NCBI GenBank assembly: GCA_030849465.1
Contig: JARVLF010000006.1
Span: 434,001-498,000 of the forward strand
Reading direction: 5' to 3'
Origin: Moesziomyces globuligerus
Lineage: Eukaryota; Basidiomycota; Ustilaginomycetes; Ustilaginales; Ustilaginaceae
Length of the DNA stretch: 64,000 bases
Part shown: positions 39,652 to 49,463 of the stretch, piece after piece
Layout: the number at the start of each line of letters is the position of its first letter
How positions within the stretch are numbered: the stretch's first letter is position 1
Program-made: the position numbers and the translations under genes
Notes under the pieces: generated by a model
The model's database searches: none
Seen by the model: the letters and a program-made list of their open reading frames with translations, nothing else
Told to the model about the DNA's origin: nothing

Positions 39652-40535
39652 CGTCACGTTGGTTCGAGGTGGTCGAGAAGATCGGTCTGCGATCTGTGCG
39701 CGACGAGAAGGAGTGGACCCTGACATGCAAGTCTCCACGTCAACCGCCCCCACCCAGCACAAAAGGCTCAAAATGTTAAAGCTCATCCACCAGCGAGCCT
39801 TGGCCTTTGCTCCTCACACCACACAGGATAGGGTTGATACAAAAGACTCTCGAGAGCATTTGATTCGACAAAGACGATTCTACATGGTTGATTCGCACCA
39901 TCAAAGAGCATACGGATGACAAGCTCATCAAGAGTCAAAAGTACAAACCTCAAGGAGGAGAATCAAACCGCTCGTTCCCGTCCACAACGGGAAGAACGAA
40001 GAAGAACCGCCTCAACCCCGATAGCCAAAGGCAAGCAACTTGGCCGTCCGAATGAGGAGAGGATGTAAGAGCGAGAGAATGACCGCGCGCCGATGGCGAA
40101 AGAGTCGAGCGCGTGGTAAAGTGAAGTCTGCTCTGCTGCCGCGCGGTTACTAAGCGCGCGGCGGCGAGGTCGATGTAGGCCCGGCATGAAAATGAGTTTT
40201 CGTAGCACCCCCAACATGGGAGCAGCAAAAACACATCGATTAATGGGCCACCATCCCCAACACCATGACAAACAGCCCGTGGTGTCAGAGACAGCAGAAG
40301 GAGGAAGGGAAGGAAGGCGGAGGACGAGGACGAGGAAGAGAAGGAGAGAGAGAAAGGATCAGAGAAAAAGCACACACACGCACATGCGGCAACGGTAGGA
40401 TGTTGCGTTGATACTGATGTCGAGGATGGCGAAGAGGTGACCGGATGACCTGCGGAAAGCGTGGATGGTATCGAAGATGGTTGTGAGCGGAAACGAATGC
40501 TGGTGTGCGTTGCCCTATGCTGGAGGCTGGCAATG
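39652..40535. promoter_or_regulatory. Spacer upstream of SPC1
   Basis: An 884-bp spacer between two minus-strand genes. It has SPC1 promoter sequence on the left and phosphatase 3' sequence on the right. Around 40295-40390 a purine-rich tract (GGAAGGGAAGGAAGG and GAGAAGGAGAGAGAGAAAGG) ends in a short CA repeat. I see no gene. Confidence 0.45.
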
Positions 40536-42062
40536 CTACTTGGACGACCTGGGACCCTGGCCGACCGCACACTGCTGCTCCCACGTCCAGCCCTTGGGAT
40601 GCTGGAGCGACTTGGCGATGTCCAGAAACGCATCGAGCGTACAAAGCTCTGGCCGGCCCTCGTAGTGCTTTCCCTTGGGGGCGCACGCGGGGAGCTGCAT
40701 GTCGCGGTCGCCGTAGCGCACCCTCACGTAATGCTGCTGGTGCTGCTTGGCGCCGAGGCCGAGCGCACGCTGCAGCCCACCCAGCAACGACGACGAGCTC
40801 GGCGCAGCCGTGTCGCGGAAGAGCTCGACACCCATCGAGGCGGTGAACACGGGCCATCGGTCGTCGAAGCAGTCGAGCGTGCAGAGCAGACCGGCAAGCG
40901 CAGTGTCGTGCGTGGCGTAGACGCCAAACTTGAGCGGGTCCTGGTCGCCCTTCTCGGCGCGCGAGGCCATGCGCGAGGCCAGGTCGTTGACAAACCTGCC
41001 CATGGCGAGACGCCGGAACTCGAGGCGCTTCTCGGGCTCGGGCGCTTTGTAGCCCGAGAACCACTCGGCGACAATGGCGCCCTCGAGACTCTTGAGCATA
41101 CGCTTATCGGAGAGCGTCTCGGGCATGGGGAAGCCGTGCGCCTGGGCGGCCTTGACCGTGTCGACGATGCCGTTCAGTCGCGGACGCCCATCGACGCGCG
41201 GCTTGGCTCCGGTGACCGACTCGAACTGCTGGTCGAACTCTTCGAGCGTGGGGTTGATGGCGCGCGCGGCGGCGTCTGCGAAGGCTCGGTCGAGCGACTG
41301 CAGGCGTGAGCATCCGTACGTGTTGGGAAGAAGGTTCTCGTCGGTGGCGTTGCGAACGAGCACCTTTGGGATGAACTGCCCCTGCGTGTTGGGCTGAACG
41401 GCGTTGGAATGCAGGCCGCGGATGACTTGCTCTAAGCTCTCGATGGTGCGACCCATGTTGGTGCTGCGAAAGTAGAGCGCGTCGTGGTCCTTGCTGGTGA
41501 GGAGCTGCGGGAGGAAGCCGAGACGGTCGACATAGAGCGAGCGAAGCTCGCGACCAAAGCGTAGGGTGGACAGCCTTCCCAAATCGGTGAGCTCGCCGAG
41601 CAAGCATTCGCCTTCCTCGTCGGGCTGCCCGCGCCCCGATCGCGACGACTCGGTCTCGACGCTCCTGCGCATGCGCAAGATGCTGCTGTGCATGGTCGCC
41701 GAAGATGTCGAGCCGATCTGGCCGACCTGGAACGGCGGGATGGAGTTGTATGCGTTTGGCGTGAGCTCCAACACCGTCGCGTCGAACTCGCGCCCTGCGC
41801 GGCAGAGGTTCCACTTCTCGGGGAAGATGTGGGTGAGACGTGTTCGCACGGGCGTCCTCTCGCCATGGCGGACGAGGTAGTGTACCTGGGCAAGCTCGAG
41901 GCCCTTGGGGGGATCTCTCCAGCCGAGCCCGGGCCCTGCAGCGCCGGCGCCGGCGTTGGCGACTGCAGAAGCCATGGGGATGCCAGCCGTATGTGCGGCG
42001 TATGCTACGGTGGTGTTGGTGGTGGAAGCGGAGGAGCCTTTGGGAGCGAGGGGATCGGCCAT
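40536..42062 (-). CDS. Histidine acid phosphatase family protein (clade 2)
   Basis: A single exon of 508 residues. The phosphate pocket motif is LVRHGERTPVR with the phosphohistidine H66; the proton donor pair is H385-D386 in YATHDTALAG. A third conserved block is ALYFRSTNMGRTIESL. Members of clade 2 include acid phosphatases, phytases and lysophosphatidic acid phosphatase (ACP6). Here there is no signal peptide, only a 50-residue Ala/Ser-rich N-terminus, so an intracellular enzyme such as the ACP6-like group is more likely than a secreted phytase. The conserved C-terminal cysteines typical of secreted phytases are not evident. The substrate is unassigned. Confidence 0.87.
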   Translation of the reverse strand: MADPLAPKGSSASTTNTTVAYAAHTAGIPMASAVANAGAGAAGPGLGWRDPPKGLELAQVHYLVRHGERTPVRTRLTHIFPEKWNLCRAGREFDATVLELTPNAYNSIPPFQVGQIGSTSSATMHSSILRMRRSVETESSRSGRGQPDEEGECLLGELTDLGRLSTLRFGRELRSLYVDRLGFLPQLLTSKDHDALYFRSTNMGRTIESLEQVIRGLHSNAVQPNTQGQFIPKVLVRNATDENLLPNTYGCSRLQSLDRAFADAAARAINPTLEEFDQQFESVTGAKPRVDGRPRLNGIVDTVKAAQAHGFPMPETLSDKRMLKSLEGAIVAEWFSGYKAPEPEKRLEFRRLAMGRFVNDLASRMASRAEKGDQDPLKFGVYATHDTALAGLLCTLDCFDDRWPVFTASMGVELFRDTAAPSSSSLLGGLQRALGLGAKQHQQHYVRVRYGDRDMQLPACAPKGKHYEGRPELCTLDAFLDIAKSLQHPKGWTWEQQCAVGQGPRSSK

Positions 42063-44600
42063 GTTGTACCGGTTGTGATCACCTGGAGACGGGTGACGCG
42101 TCAGGAGATTCGAGTAGGCGGGCTAGGGGTATGAGTGCACGGGATTTGGGCGTGGGTGCGGAAGTGTGCGTGCGGGTAAGAAACAAGGAAAGGTGAGACG
42201 GGTATCGGGAGGGACAGCAAGCCGCGAGCGGGGGGTATGAAAGTTGACCGCTTGGAGGACCGGCCACTGTATGCAGGGGTTTTGCAGTTGATCGAGCCCA
42301 GAGCGACGGAGACTTCGTGCAAGCGCCGGCAGGCAGGAAAAAACGGACAGGGGATGGAGCGAAGAAGATTGGTGTCCTCTGCAAAGCTGCGGCAGAAGGG
42401 GGAACGGCAAGCTGCAGGCAACAGTAGCAAAAGCCTCTGAGACCAGCGGAAATCAACAGGGAAGTCGAGGCGAAGGCCTGGTCATGCGACGAGCAGGGTT
42501 CCGAAACGAAGCTGACGCAGCGGTGCGGATTGGGCGGAGCAGAAGACCAAAGGAGGCCGGGATGGGTATGGAGGGACGAGGCAAGCCGAACCAAGCAAGC
42601 GGACCGGGGAGACAGGGACGCACGAGACCCAGTTGTGGTCAAAGGGGAGCGAGGCAAACCAGCATCGGAAGGGCCGCAGTAGCACAAGGTGCCGGCTGGG
42701 TGTGGAAGCGAGTGCAGGGGAAAGAGAGACGATGACGGGAACAGGTAAGCAATGGCGCAGTTCGGAGTGAGCCAGCTAGCCAGCCAGCTCGCCAGCTCCT
42801 TGACGCAAGGGCGTAGTGGATGACGATGAGCGGAAGCGTGGCTGAGTTGAGCAGCTCTTCAAGGCTTTGAAACGTCGGAAGCCGACCGAGCTTGACCGAT
42901 GCGCCCTGGCAACCCGTGAGGATTCATGCTGGCCTCGCTCGACTACGGCAAGAGAAGAGAAAAAAAAAATTAGTCGATTCCATTCCTCATCGCGCCCTGC
43001 AGGCCCTCCTTTGCACGGGCGGGCTGAATGATCGAAATTCCCTTCCTCCCGCCTGATCACAGCGCTGATTCCATTCCCTTGCGGCATCTCCGACTCCGGG
43101 CTCCGGCTGCTCCATCACTTTACACTTTACTACTACATCCAAGCTTCGTCCGAGTGCTCACACGAGATCCCAGCTGAGACACCGCGAAGCCGCAAAGCCG
43201 CGAAGAGCAGATTAGGTTGGGTGATCGGACCGTAGCTCCGAACTGAGCAGCGACCCGCATTCTGATCGACCCGCTGCAGCAAAGCCGTCGGAAATCTGAG
43301 CGCGAACCTTGCAGACTCAGTATGCCCGCCGTTTGCGCGTCAGCTTCGTCTAGCCAAAGAGCACATGCTCGCAACACAGATTGCGAGTGACCGCGGGTTA
43401 CGAGTTGAAACAGAGAGAGGCTCGGCATGACTCGAGACACGCTCGGCAGCCGCCATCCGATGCTCGGTTGTCGCCAAGTGGCCACACGGCAGTGAGGAGG
43501 CTGTTTGCAGCTTCAAGCTGCCCTTTTGGATCGAGAGCGTCTTCATTGGACGGCGAGGAATCCGAGCCCTTTTGGACGAGCGCGACTGCGAGACGCGCGG
43601 TTCCGCACGCGCGGGCCAAGCTTCTTCGGCTGCACGGTTGTCATGCACGTCGAGCCAATTTTTCCGCCACACGCATCCAGACCTCTCCCCCGCCCTCGCT
43701 GCTATGCAAATCCCTCTCGGCACAGCGATACTCCAAGCGAGAAGCCACGGAGGCCTGGACAGTACAGTAGGTGGTGTAGTTTGAGCTCGGCAACTGGGTC
43801 TGCTACGGTTTCCGCCACAGAGTGGCATGAGGGCGTTGCTGAGATGGGCGTTCGAACCGCGGACGGGAGGCTCGAGCTGAATTACTCCGACCCTTGCAGC
43901 AAGAACTCGAGACCGACCCTCCCCGGTGTCTCTTCATGCGCGTCCTCGTGTTGGCACCAAGAGGTCGACACCAAAGTGCTCACGGCTGCTCATGCTTGTC
44001 GTGCGATAAGCACACAGCGCCAACGTAGCAGGACGTGAGCAAGAAAAAGGCCTGCTTTTGCTCCTTCGCAACGGCAGTGCTCGACGTGCGAAGAGCCTGC
44101 GCTTCGGGATACCCGCCCGAGTAAGGCGAATTGACATCTCGCGGAAATGTGCCTGGCCGCCTAATGGCTTCTTTGGACCCTCCCATGTGCCCGCCGGTCC
44201 CCTTACCCTTCTGCCGCCACTCTCTCGGCTTTTCGACCCTCAGCCCCTTCGCATCTCCTTTTCCCGAGTTCCACTTCCCGTGTCAGCCGCTTGGCCCGGA
44301 CTGAATCAAATAAGACTCTACACACGATCCGTCACTGTGTCTGTATGACCGCATTCGACGCTTGTCATTCGTAGCGCTAATATACGAGCATGTGCTAAGC
44401 GATAGCGATATGCAGATAGCCCATCTGTTTGGAACATGGCACGCTAGCAACGCAGCGGAATTCCACCGCTGCGGTATCCACGGCCTGCAGCGCAGCGTGG
44501 GAACTGGCTGCAACCTCGCCATGAACGAGCGCGGATCGATGCTGAGGATTCCGTGTTTGTGAAGCAAGCGCAATTTCGCTGTCCGGTACCCGCTCCAACC
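42063..44600. other. Gene-free stretch upstream of the acid phosphatase
   Basis: About 2.5 kb lie between the phosphatase start and the stop of the large disordered protein. Open frames are short and carry no recognisable domain. The first 400 bp upstream of the phosphatase must contain its promoter. A run of 10 A lies near 42960. A short palindrome (GTTCGAAC) near 43850 is discussed under rejected tRNA candidates. Confidence 0.5.
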
Positions 44601-47600
44601 TCACGGCTCGGCCATCCCGAGCACTGCAAACAGCGACAGCACGATGAGGTCTCGATCCGCCGCCGCGTGCGATGAAAAGGTGAGCTCACCCAGCTTCCTG
44701 CCACCCTCCTGTTGATCGCTCATAGCCGCGCGCCAGGCCTGTAGCCGCTGCGCATCATCCGTCGGCGCGCGGGCCAGGCCGGGACGCTCCTCGAGCTGCA
44801 GCGAAGCGCGCGCGTTGTTGACCGCGTTGTTGTGCACCTTGACCACCGCCTCGGTCGAGATCGCCGCGCGCTGGTTCTGCCACAGTCCGTGGTGGCGCGC
44901 TGCGCTCCCGCCGGTCTGTGCCTGTGGTCGTAGTAGCGGTCCACCTCGGATGCCTCGTCGCGGGATCGGCACCTCGGCTCGTCCCAACGGGCTCATAAAT
45001 CCCTTGTGCGGCACCGCAAGCGGCAGAACCTGGGCTGGTGCTGGAACCGCCGGTCCGATCTGAGACGCATCGTCAGGCATGGGCTTAGGCACCGCCTTGG
45101 TTCGCGGGCGGAAGATCCCAAGCGCATTTCGAACCTGGGACTCGGTCGAATACGAGGCCAGCTCGATCGTCTCGTGCTCCAGCATCGTCCGCAGGCTCAG
45201 ATCGTAGTTCTCCAGCGTGGACAGCGAGCCGTTTGCTGGACCTTCGTCAGCTCGAGTGAGCACCGAGGCCTCGAGCTTGCTGGCGTGCCAGGTCCACTGC
45301 TGCCCCTCGCGCGTTTGGAACGTGGCTGCGAAGCCCCGACCACCCTTGCGCTGCACACGGATTGTGATGCGCTGCATCTTGGCGTCCATGTCATCCAGCG
45401 AGGCCTGCGACCCGTCGGTGCGGCCTGATCTGGATCGTCCATGCGCAAATTCGGCGCCTTCCAGCAACGGAGACGGGAAGGCCCGTTCCAACTTCATCTT
45501 GGACGCCGTCGAGCGACAGAGAATCTCGAGCACCTGCTCTCGTCCGCCAGCGCCCTGCCTTATATCGCTTCGCACCGAATAGATGCTGTGGTCCAGCTTG
45601 GAGATCAGCAGCTCCTTTGCGTCTTGGCTCTGTCCGGGAGCATTCTGCGAGCTGAGGTCGCTGTTCGACCTCTGAGCCTGGCGTTTGGGACTGCGATTGC
45701 CGACAAACCCGGCAAAAATGCCGGTCGCCACCTCTTCCTCCAGCTTCATCGCCTTGTTCGACGGCTGCTTGCGCACTTGCCCTGCCTGACCGATGTCGTT
45801 GGACGGGCGCTTGGCATGCTGCACCTGCAGCGCCTTCCAGTACCCGAGAGATGCAGCGTAATCTTCGACACAGATACGCATCTCGGCACCACGCAGCACC
45901 ACCAGGCCGGGCGTCAGCACTTTCAGGCTTGGTGATACCGCCACCTTGCCAACAACGGCGTCTCCGAGTTCGAGCGAGTCGGCCCTCGTTTGCCCTGCGT
46001 AGTCCAGGCTCGGTCGTTTGGTTGGCGAGGGGACCTCGACCGCTCTGCTGGCGGCGCTGAAGCGCTGACCGAAGCGCACAGGCACCTCAGCCTCTTCCTC
46101 TTCACCGTAGTCCGCTTCGCTCTCAGACTCGACCGATTCGTGTTCAGAATCAAACAAGTCAGAGCCCTCGTCGTCGTAGTCGCGGAACGTGGCTGGGCCT
46201 TGGTCTGCAACTGGAACGCTGTCGTGGCCCGACGATCCCGACCAATCGCCCGTCTCTGGCATTATCGACTTGACGGTACCGATCCCCGCGCCGCTCAGGT
46301 CGTATCCGACACGAACATCCTCTTTGACGTTGAGATGTGCCTCTTCGGAGAGCTCGGCGCGCGGCGTCGAAAGCACGGGGATGTCGTCGACTTCAGCAGC
46401 AGGCAGAGACGCCGATTGGATCGGCACCGGACTCGGCTGCCTCGCCGGAGCCAGCTTCGAGTCTGCCTTGGGCTGTGGCTTGGATTTGGACTTGAGCTTG
46501 GCGGCCGGCACGGATCTGGGCTCGGGAACGTTGATTCGTCCGCATCCTGCGATGTAGATGGTGCTGGCGGCTAGCGCGGAGATCGAGCGTTCCGCACACA
46601 GATTCTGCAGGACCACGTTGCGATTGGCGGTCGTGAACCCGAGGTTGCGCATGAGAGAGTGTGGGCCTTTGGATGGAGAGGATGCCGAATCTGCAGCCTT
46701 GGATGCTGTGCGGTTCACCTGTGGCGAGGAGGCACGCTTCATAAGCGACACCGACCTCCGCTTCACCTGCGCAGATGCCTGCAATGGCGAAGATGAGGCG
46801 TTGGCTGCGGCGGCCTTGGTCGGAAGCACCACTTCCGACGCTGCAAATCGTCCCAGCTTCCATGGCTTCTTCTCAAGCTTCTTGGCGCCCTTCTGCTGCT
46901 CGTTGGAGAACTCGCCCGCACCACCGTTTCCGTACGGATGCCGAGCATCTCGCAAGGGCAGGTCGTTGACCGAGACCGAGATCCACTCGGCGATCGAATC
47001 GTTGTCCTTCGAGACCCTACCTTTCTGAGAGTCCACCAGGAGTCGGATGGCGGACGGTCGAGCTGAGGTTTCCTCTTGCGAGGCCGAGCGCCGCTCACCC
47101 CTGCTAGGATGATGGAGGGAGACGGCGGAAGCTGCTGCCCGCTCCTGCGAAGACCTGGCCGACGACGTGCGAGGTTCGATCTGATCGGCCGAGTTCCGTT
47201 CGTTGGCCGAAGAGTGGTACGCAAAGGGCTTCTGGTCCGTGCTGAGGGCCGGCGAGGGCATGGTGAGCGTCGTGTCTTGCGACATAGGACTGTAGGTGGG
47301 ATCCACCGGATCCCGATCGAACGAACCACGATCCTGAAGCAGGGGAGACTTAGTGGAAGAACCATCCGAATGGTCCGAGCTGCGTCGCGAATGATAGGGA
47401 ACGACGTTCGGTCGGACAGCGATGCGGCCCGACGACTGCCGCCTCTGTTGGACAGGCTGTGCGACAGCTGCTGAAGAGCTGGACGTGGGTCGACTGGGGC
47501 CCTGCTCGCTGGAAAGCGGTCGGGGCTGAGGACGGGTCGCCGCATTCAGCAAGATTGGGCGCAGCTCCACGGATCGCCGGTGTTCCACCGATGCGCGCTG

Positions 47601-49463
47601 CGGGTTCTCGAACGACAGCCTTTTGGCGATCTCCACCGTAGCCTCCGCCCGTGCCTGAGGTGTCAAATCAGTGCTGCTGCGATTGGCGCTCCGACTCGGG
47701 CTGAACTTGGCCAGGAACGCCATCGCACGCGAGGGCGATCGCATGTGCGCGCCTCCCGAGCTGACATCCGCAGAAGATCGAGTGGCCGCTGCAGCCGGCA
47801 GATCGAAGGAGAGCGACCTTCTCGGCGGCGGAGCCGAGGACGGCTCGGGGGCCACCTTCTGGGCGGGGTGTTCCTCGATCTTGGACAAAGCAGGTGTTGG
47901 AGCCACGGTGGTTGCGGCTGGCGGAGAGGACGAGATCATGCGGTCGGATGTGGAGCCCGAGCCGGAGCTGGATCGTCGGTCGGACGACACCTCGGAGGCC
48001 GTGCTGGGGCTGGTGACGACGACCATGGGTCGACCCATGCCTAGGCCAGGATCGGGCTTGATGATCTCCTTGGTAGTCTGGAACGCCCTGCGAGCCGGTT
48101 TCGGGCGCACTTCGGCGGTGGTAAAGTAATTCTCGAGCGGCGTCGTTGATGGTGTCGACGGCCAGCTGGAATCATCGTCTGCGAAATCCTCGTCATCATC
48201 ATCTGCAGCTTCGGACTCGACGCCGAGCAGGTTGGTAGAGGCGGTGCTGCGACGGCGTCTTCGGCGCTGGACACCCGTGCTCGTGCCGCTGGCTTCAGAG
48301 TCACTGGCATGCGTCGAGTCGACCATGATGGAAGGATATCTGTCCTTGAACTGCGGCGGGGGCGGAGGCAGTTCGATGCGAAGGCTCTCCCTCCTTTTGC
48401 CAGGTCGAGCGCCACTGAAGGCTGTTCCCTCGCTATCCGACGCGCTCTCGGAGGTGGACGAGAGCCCGTCGTCATGATCAGAGGTGGCAGACTTCGCACT
48501 GAGTGCTGGAAGCGGAGCCGACGCATGGAGCAGCGGCGAATGTGCCGAGCTGGCAAATTGAGGGTTGGTCCATGGACGGGAAGGAGCATCAGCTTGGGCG
48601 GATGCTGGTGCTGTGCTGAAGAAGCCGTCGTCGTCGCTCTTGAAATCGCGCGTCGCGGGCTGTTTGCCCTTTCCGTTCTGCGGATATGGTGCTGATGTGG
48701 ACGCAGTCGAGGTAGCTGGAGTCGAGTTGGATGGTGTCTGGAAGGGCGTAGATGAGGTTCCCGTCGCGCTGGATGAGGCAGAGCTGTTGGTGGCGCGACG
48801 TCTTGCCGCCAGCAAGACCAAATCGCTGCGGAGACCAAAGTTTCCGCCTACGATCGGAGACCTTGGCTGGACCAACGCGGGCGAAGACGCTTGCTCAGCT
48901 GATGAGGACGACGAGGCGTGCGTGACTGGGCGTTGTGCTCTGTTGGTGCCAGCAAGAAGCTTCTGATGATCTGTATACGCGGAAGGTGGCAACACTCTAC
49001 CAGAAGGCACTTTGCGGTAGGTCTGCTTGGGCAACTCGAGAAGGGGCGGCGAGGGGCGTCTTCGTCCCGAGCTGGACGATTCTCCATTCGCCGCAGTTCC
49101 AGTCGAGCTATTCGATGCATATCTATCGTGGCCGTCCGCGGATGATGAGTGGCGCTTCGGTGGCAGGGATCGTTTTTCGCCCGAAGGTGATGCGGTCGGT
49201 AGGACATCTGACGGGCCGTGCTGGTGCAGCATGGCTGCTGTTGCGGCTGCGGAAGGTGAGGCTGGTGTGAGAGACGACGCGCGCGAGGGTATGGACGCTT
49301 GAGAGGGACCTTGGCCCTTGTTCCACGCGGCTGCGCTGCGTCGAGGATCAAAGCTGGTGGGCCGCTGCATTTCTGTGCCGTCTTCGCTAGCGATGACCCA
49401 CCCTCTCCTTCGATTGCTCGGATGGACCAAAGCCTGCTCCTCGTGTGATGGAGAGGCGGCCAT
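44601..49463 (-). CDS. Large, mostly disordered protein of unknown function
   Basis: A single exon of 1,620 residues from the ATG at 49463; the frame upstream begins only at GTG. About the first 800 residues are Ser/Pro/Thr/Arg-rich with many SPS, RRSS and PPP stretches. Islands that look ordered are near residues 820-860 (IAEWISVSVNDLPLRDARHP), 935-985 (NLGFTTANRNVVLQNLCAERS), 1180-1225 (VVLRGAEMRICVEDYAASLGYWKALQVQ) and 1360-1480 (ITIRVQRKGGRGFAATFQTREGQQWTWH). The last of these resembles a beta-sandwich or PH-like lipid/protein-binding module, but I cannot name it. The C-terminus ends hydrophobic (LIVLSLFAVLGMAEP). Many SP/TP sites suggest heavy phosphorylation. It may be a scaffold for polarity or septation, but nothing in the sequence proves this. 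Confidence 0.75.
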   Translation of the reverse strand: MAASPSHEEQALVHPSNRRRGWVIASEDGTEMQRPTSFDPRRSAAAWNKGQGPSQASIPSRASSLTPASPSAAATAAMLHQHGPSDVLPTASPSGEKRSLPPKRHSSSADGHDRYASNSSTGTAANGESSSSGRRRPSPPLLELPKQTYRKVPSGRVLPPSAYTDHQKLLAGTNRAQRPVTHASSSSSAEQASSPALVQPRSPIVGGNFGLRSDLVLLAARRRATNSSASSSATGTSSTPFQTPSNSTPATSTASTSAPYPQNGKGKQPATRDFKSDDDGFFSTAPASAQADAPSRPWTNPQFASSAHSPLLHASAPLPALSAKSATSDHDDGLSSTSESASDSEGTAFSGARPGKRRESLRIELPPPPPQFKDRYPSIMVDSTHASDSEASGTSTGVQRRRRRRSTASTNLLGVESEAADDDDEDFADDDSSWPSTPSTTPLENYFTTAEVRPKPARRAFQTTKEIIKPDPGLGMGRPMVVVTSPSTASEVSSDRRSSSGSGSTSDRMISSSPPAATTVAPTPALSKIEEHPAQKVAPEPSSAPPPRRSLSFDLPAAAATRSSADVSSGGAHMRSPSRAMAFLAKFSPSRSANRSSTDLTPQARAEATVEIAKRLSFENPQRASVEHRRSVELRPILLNAATRPQPRPLSSEQGPSRPTSSSSAAVAQPVQQRRQSSGRIAVRPNVVPYHSRRSSDHSDGSSTKSPLLQDRGSFDRDPVDPTYSPMSQDTTLTMPSPALSTDQKPFAYHSSANERNSADQIEPRTSSARSSQERAAASAVSLHHPSRGERRSASQEETSARPSAIRLLVDSQKGRVSKDNDSIAEWISVSVNDLPLRDARHPYGNGGAGEFSNEQQKGAKKLEKKPWKLGRFAASEVVLPTKAAAANASSSPLQASAQVKRRSVSLMKRASSPQVNRTASKAADSASSPSKGPHSLMRNLGFTTANRNVVLQNLCAERSISALAASTIYIAGCGRINVPEPRSVPAAKLKSKSKPQPKADSKLAPARQPSPVPIQSASLPAAEVDDIPVLSTPRAELSEEAHLNVKEDVRVGYDLSGAGIGTVKSIMPETGDWSGSSGHDSVPVADQGPATFRDYDDEGSDLFDSEHESVESESEADYGEEEEAEVPVRFGQRFSAASRAVEVPSPTKRPSLDYAGQTRADSLELGDAVVGKVAVSPSLKVLTPGLVVLRGAEMRICVEDYAASLGYWKALQVQHAKRPSNDIGQAGQVRKQPSNKAMKLEEEVATGIFAGFVGNRSPKRQAQRSNSDLSSQNAPGQSQDAKELLISKLDHSIYSVRSDIRQGAGGREQVLEILCRSTASKMKLERAFPSPLLEGAEFAHGRSRSGRTDGSQASLDDMDAKMQRITIRVQRKGGRGFAATFQTREGQQWTWHASKLEASVLTRADEGPANGSLSTLENYDLSLRTMLEHETIELASYSTESQVRNALGIFRPRTKAVPKPMPDDASQIGPAVPAPAQVLPLAVPHKGFMSPLGRAEVPIPRRGIRGGPLLRPQAQTGGSAARHHGLWQNQRAAISTEAVVKVHNNAVNNARASLQLEERPGLARAPTDDAQRLQAWRAAMSDQQEGGRKLGELTFSSHAAADRDLIVLSLFAVLGMAEP

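Noticed and set aside
43790..43880. TTCGAAC palindrome resembling a tRNA T-loop
   Set aside because: On either strand the T-stem does not pair and no acceptor or anticodon stem can be formed, so it is not a tRNA.
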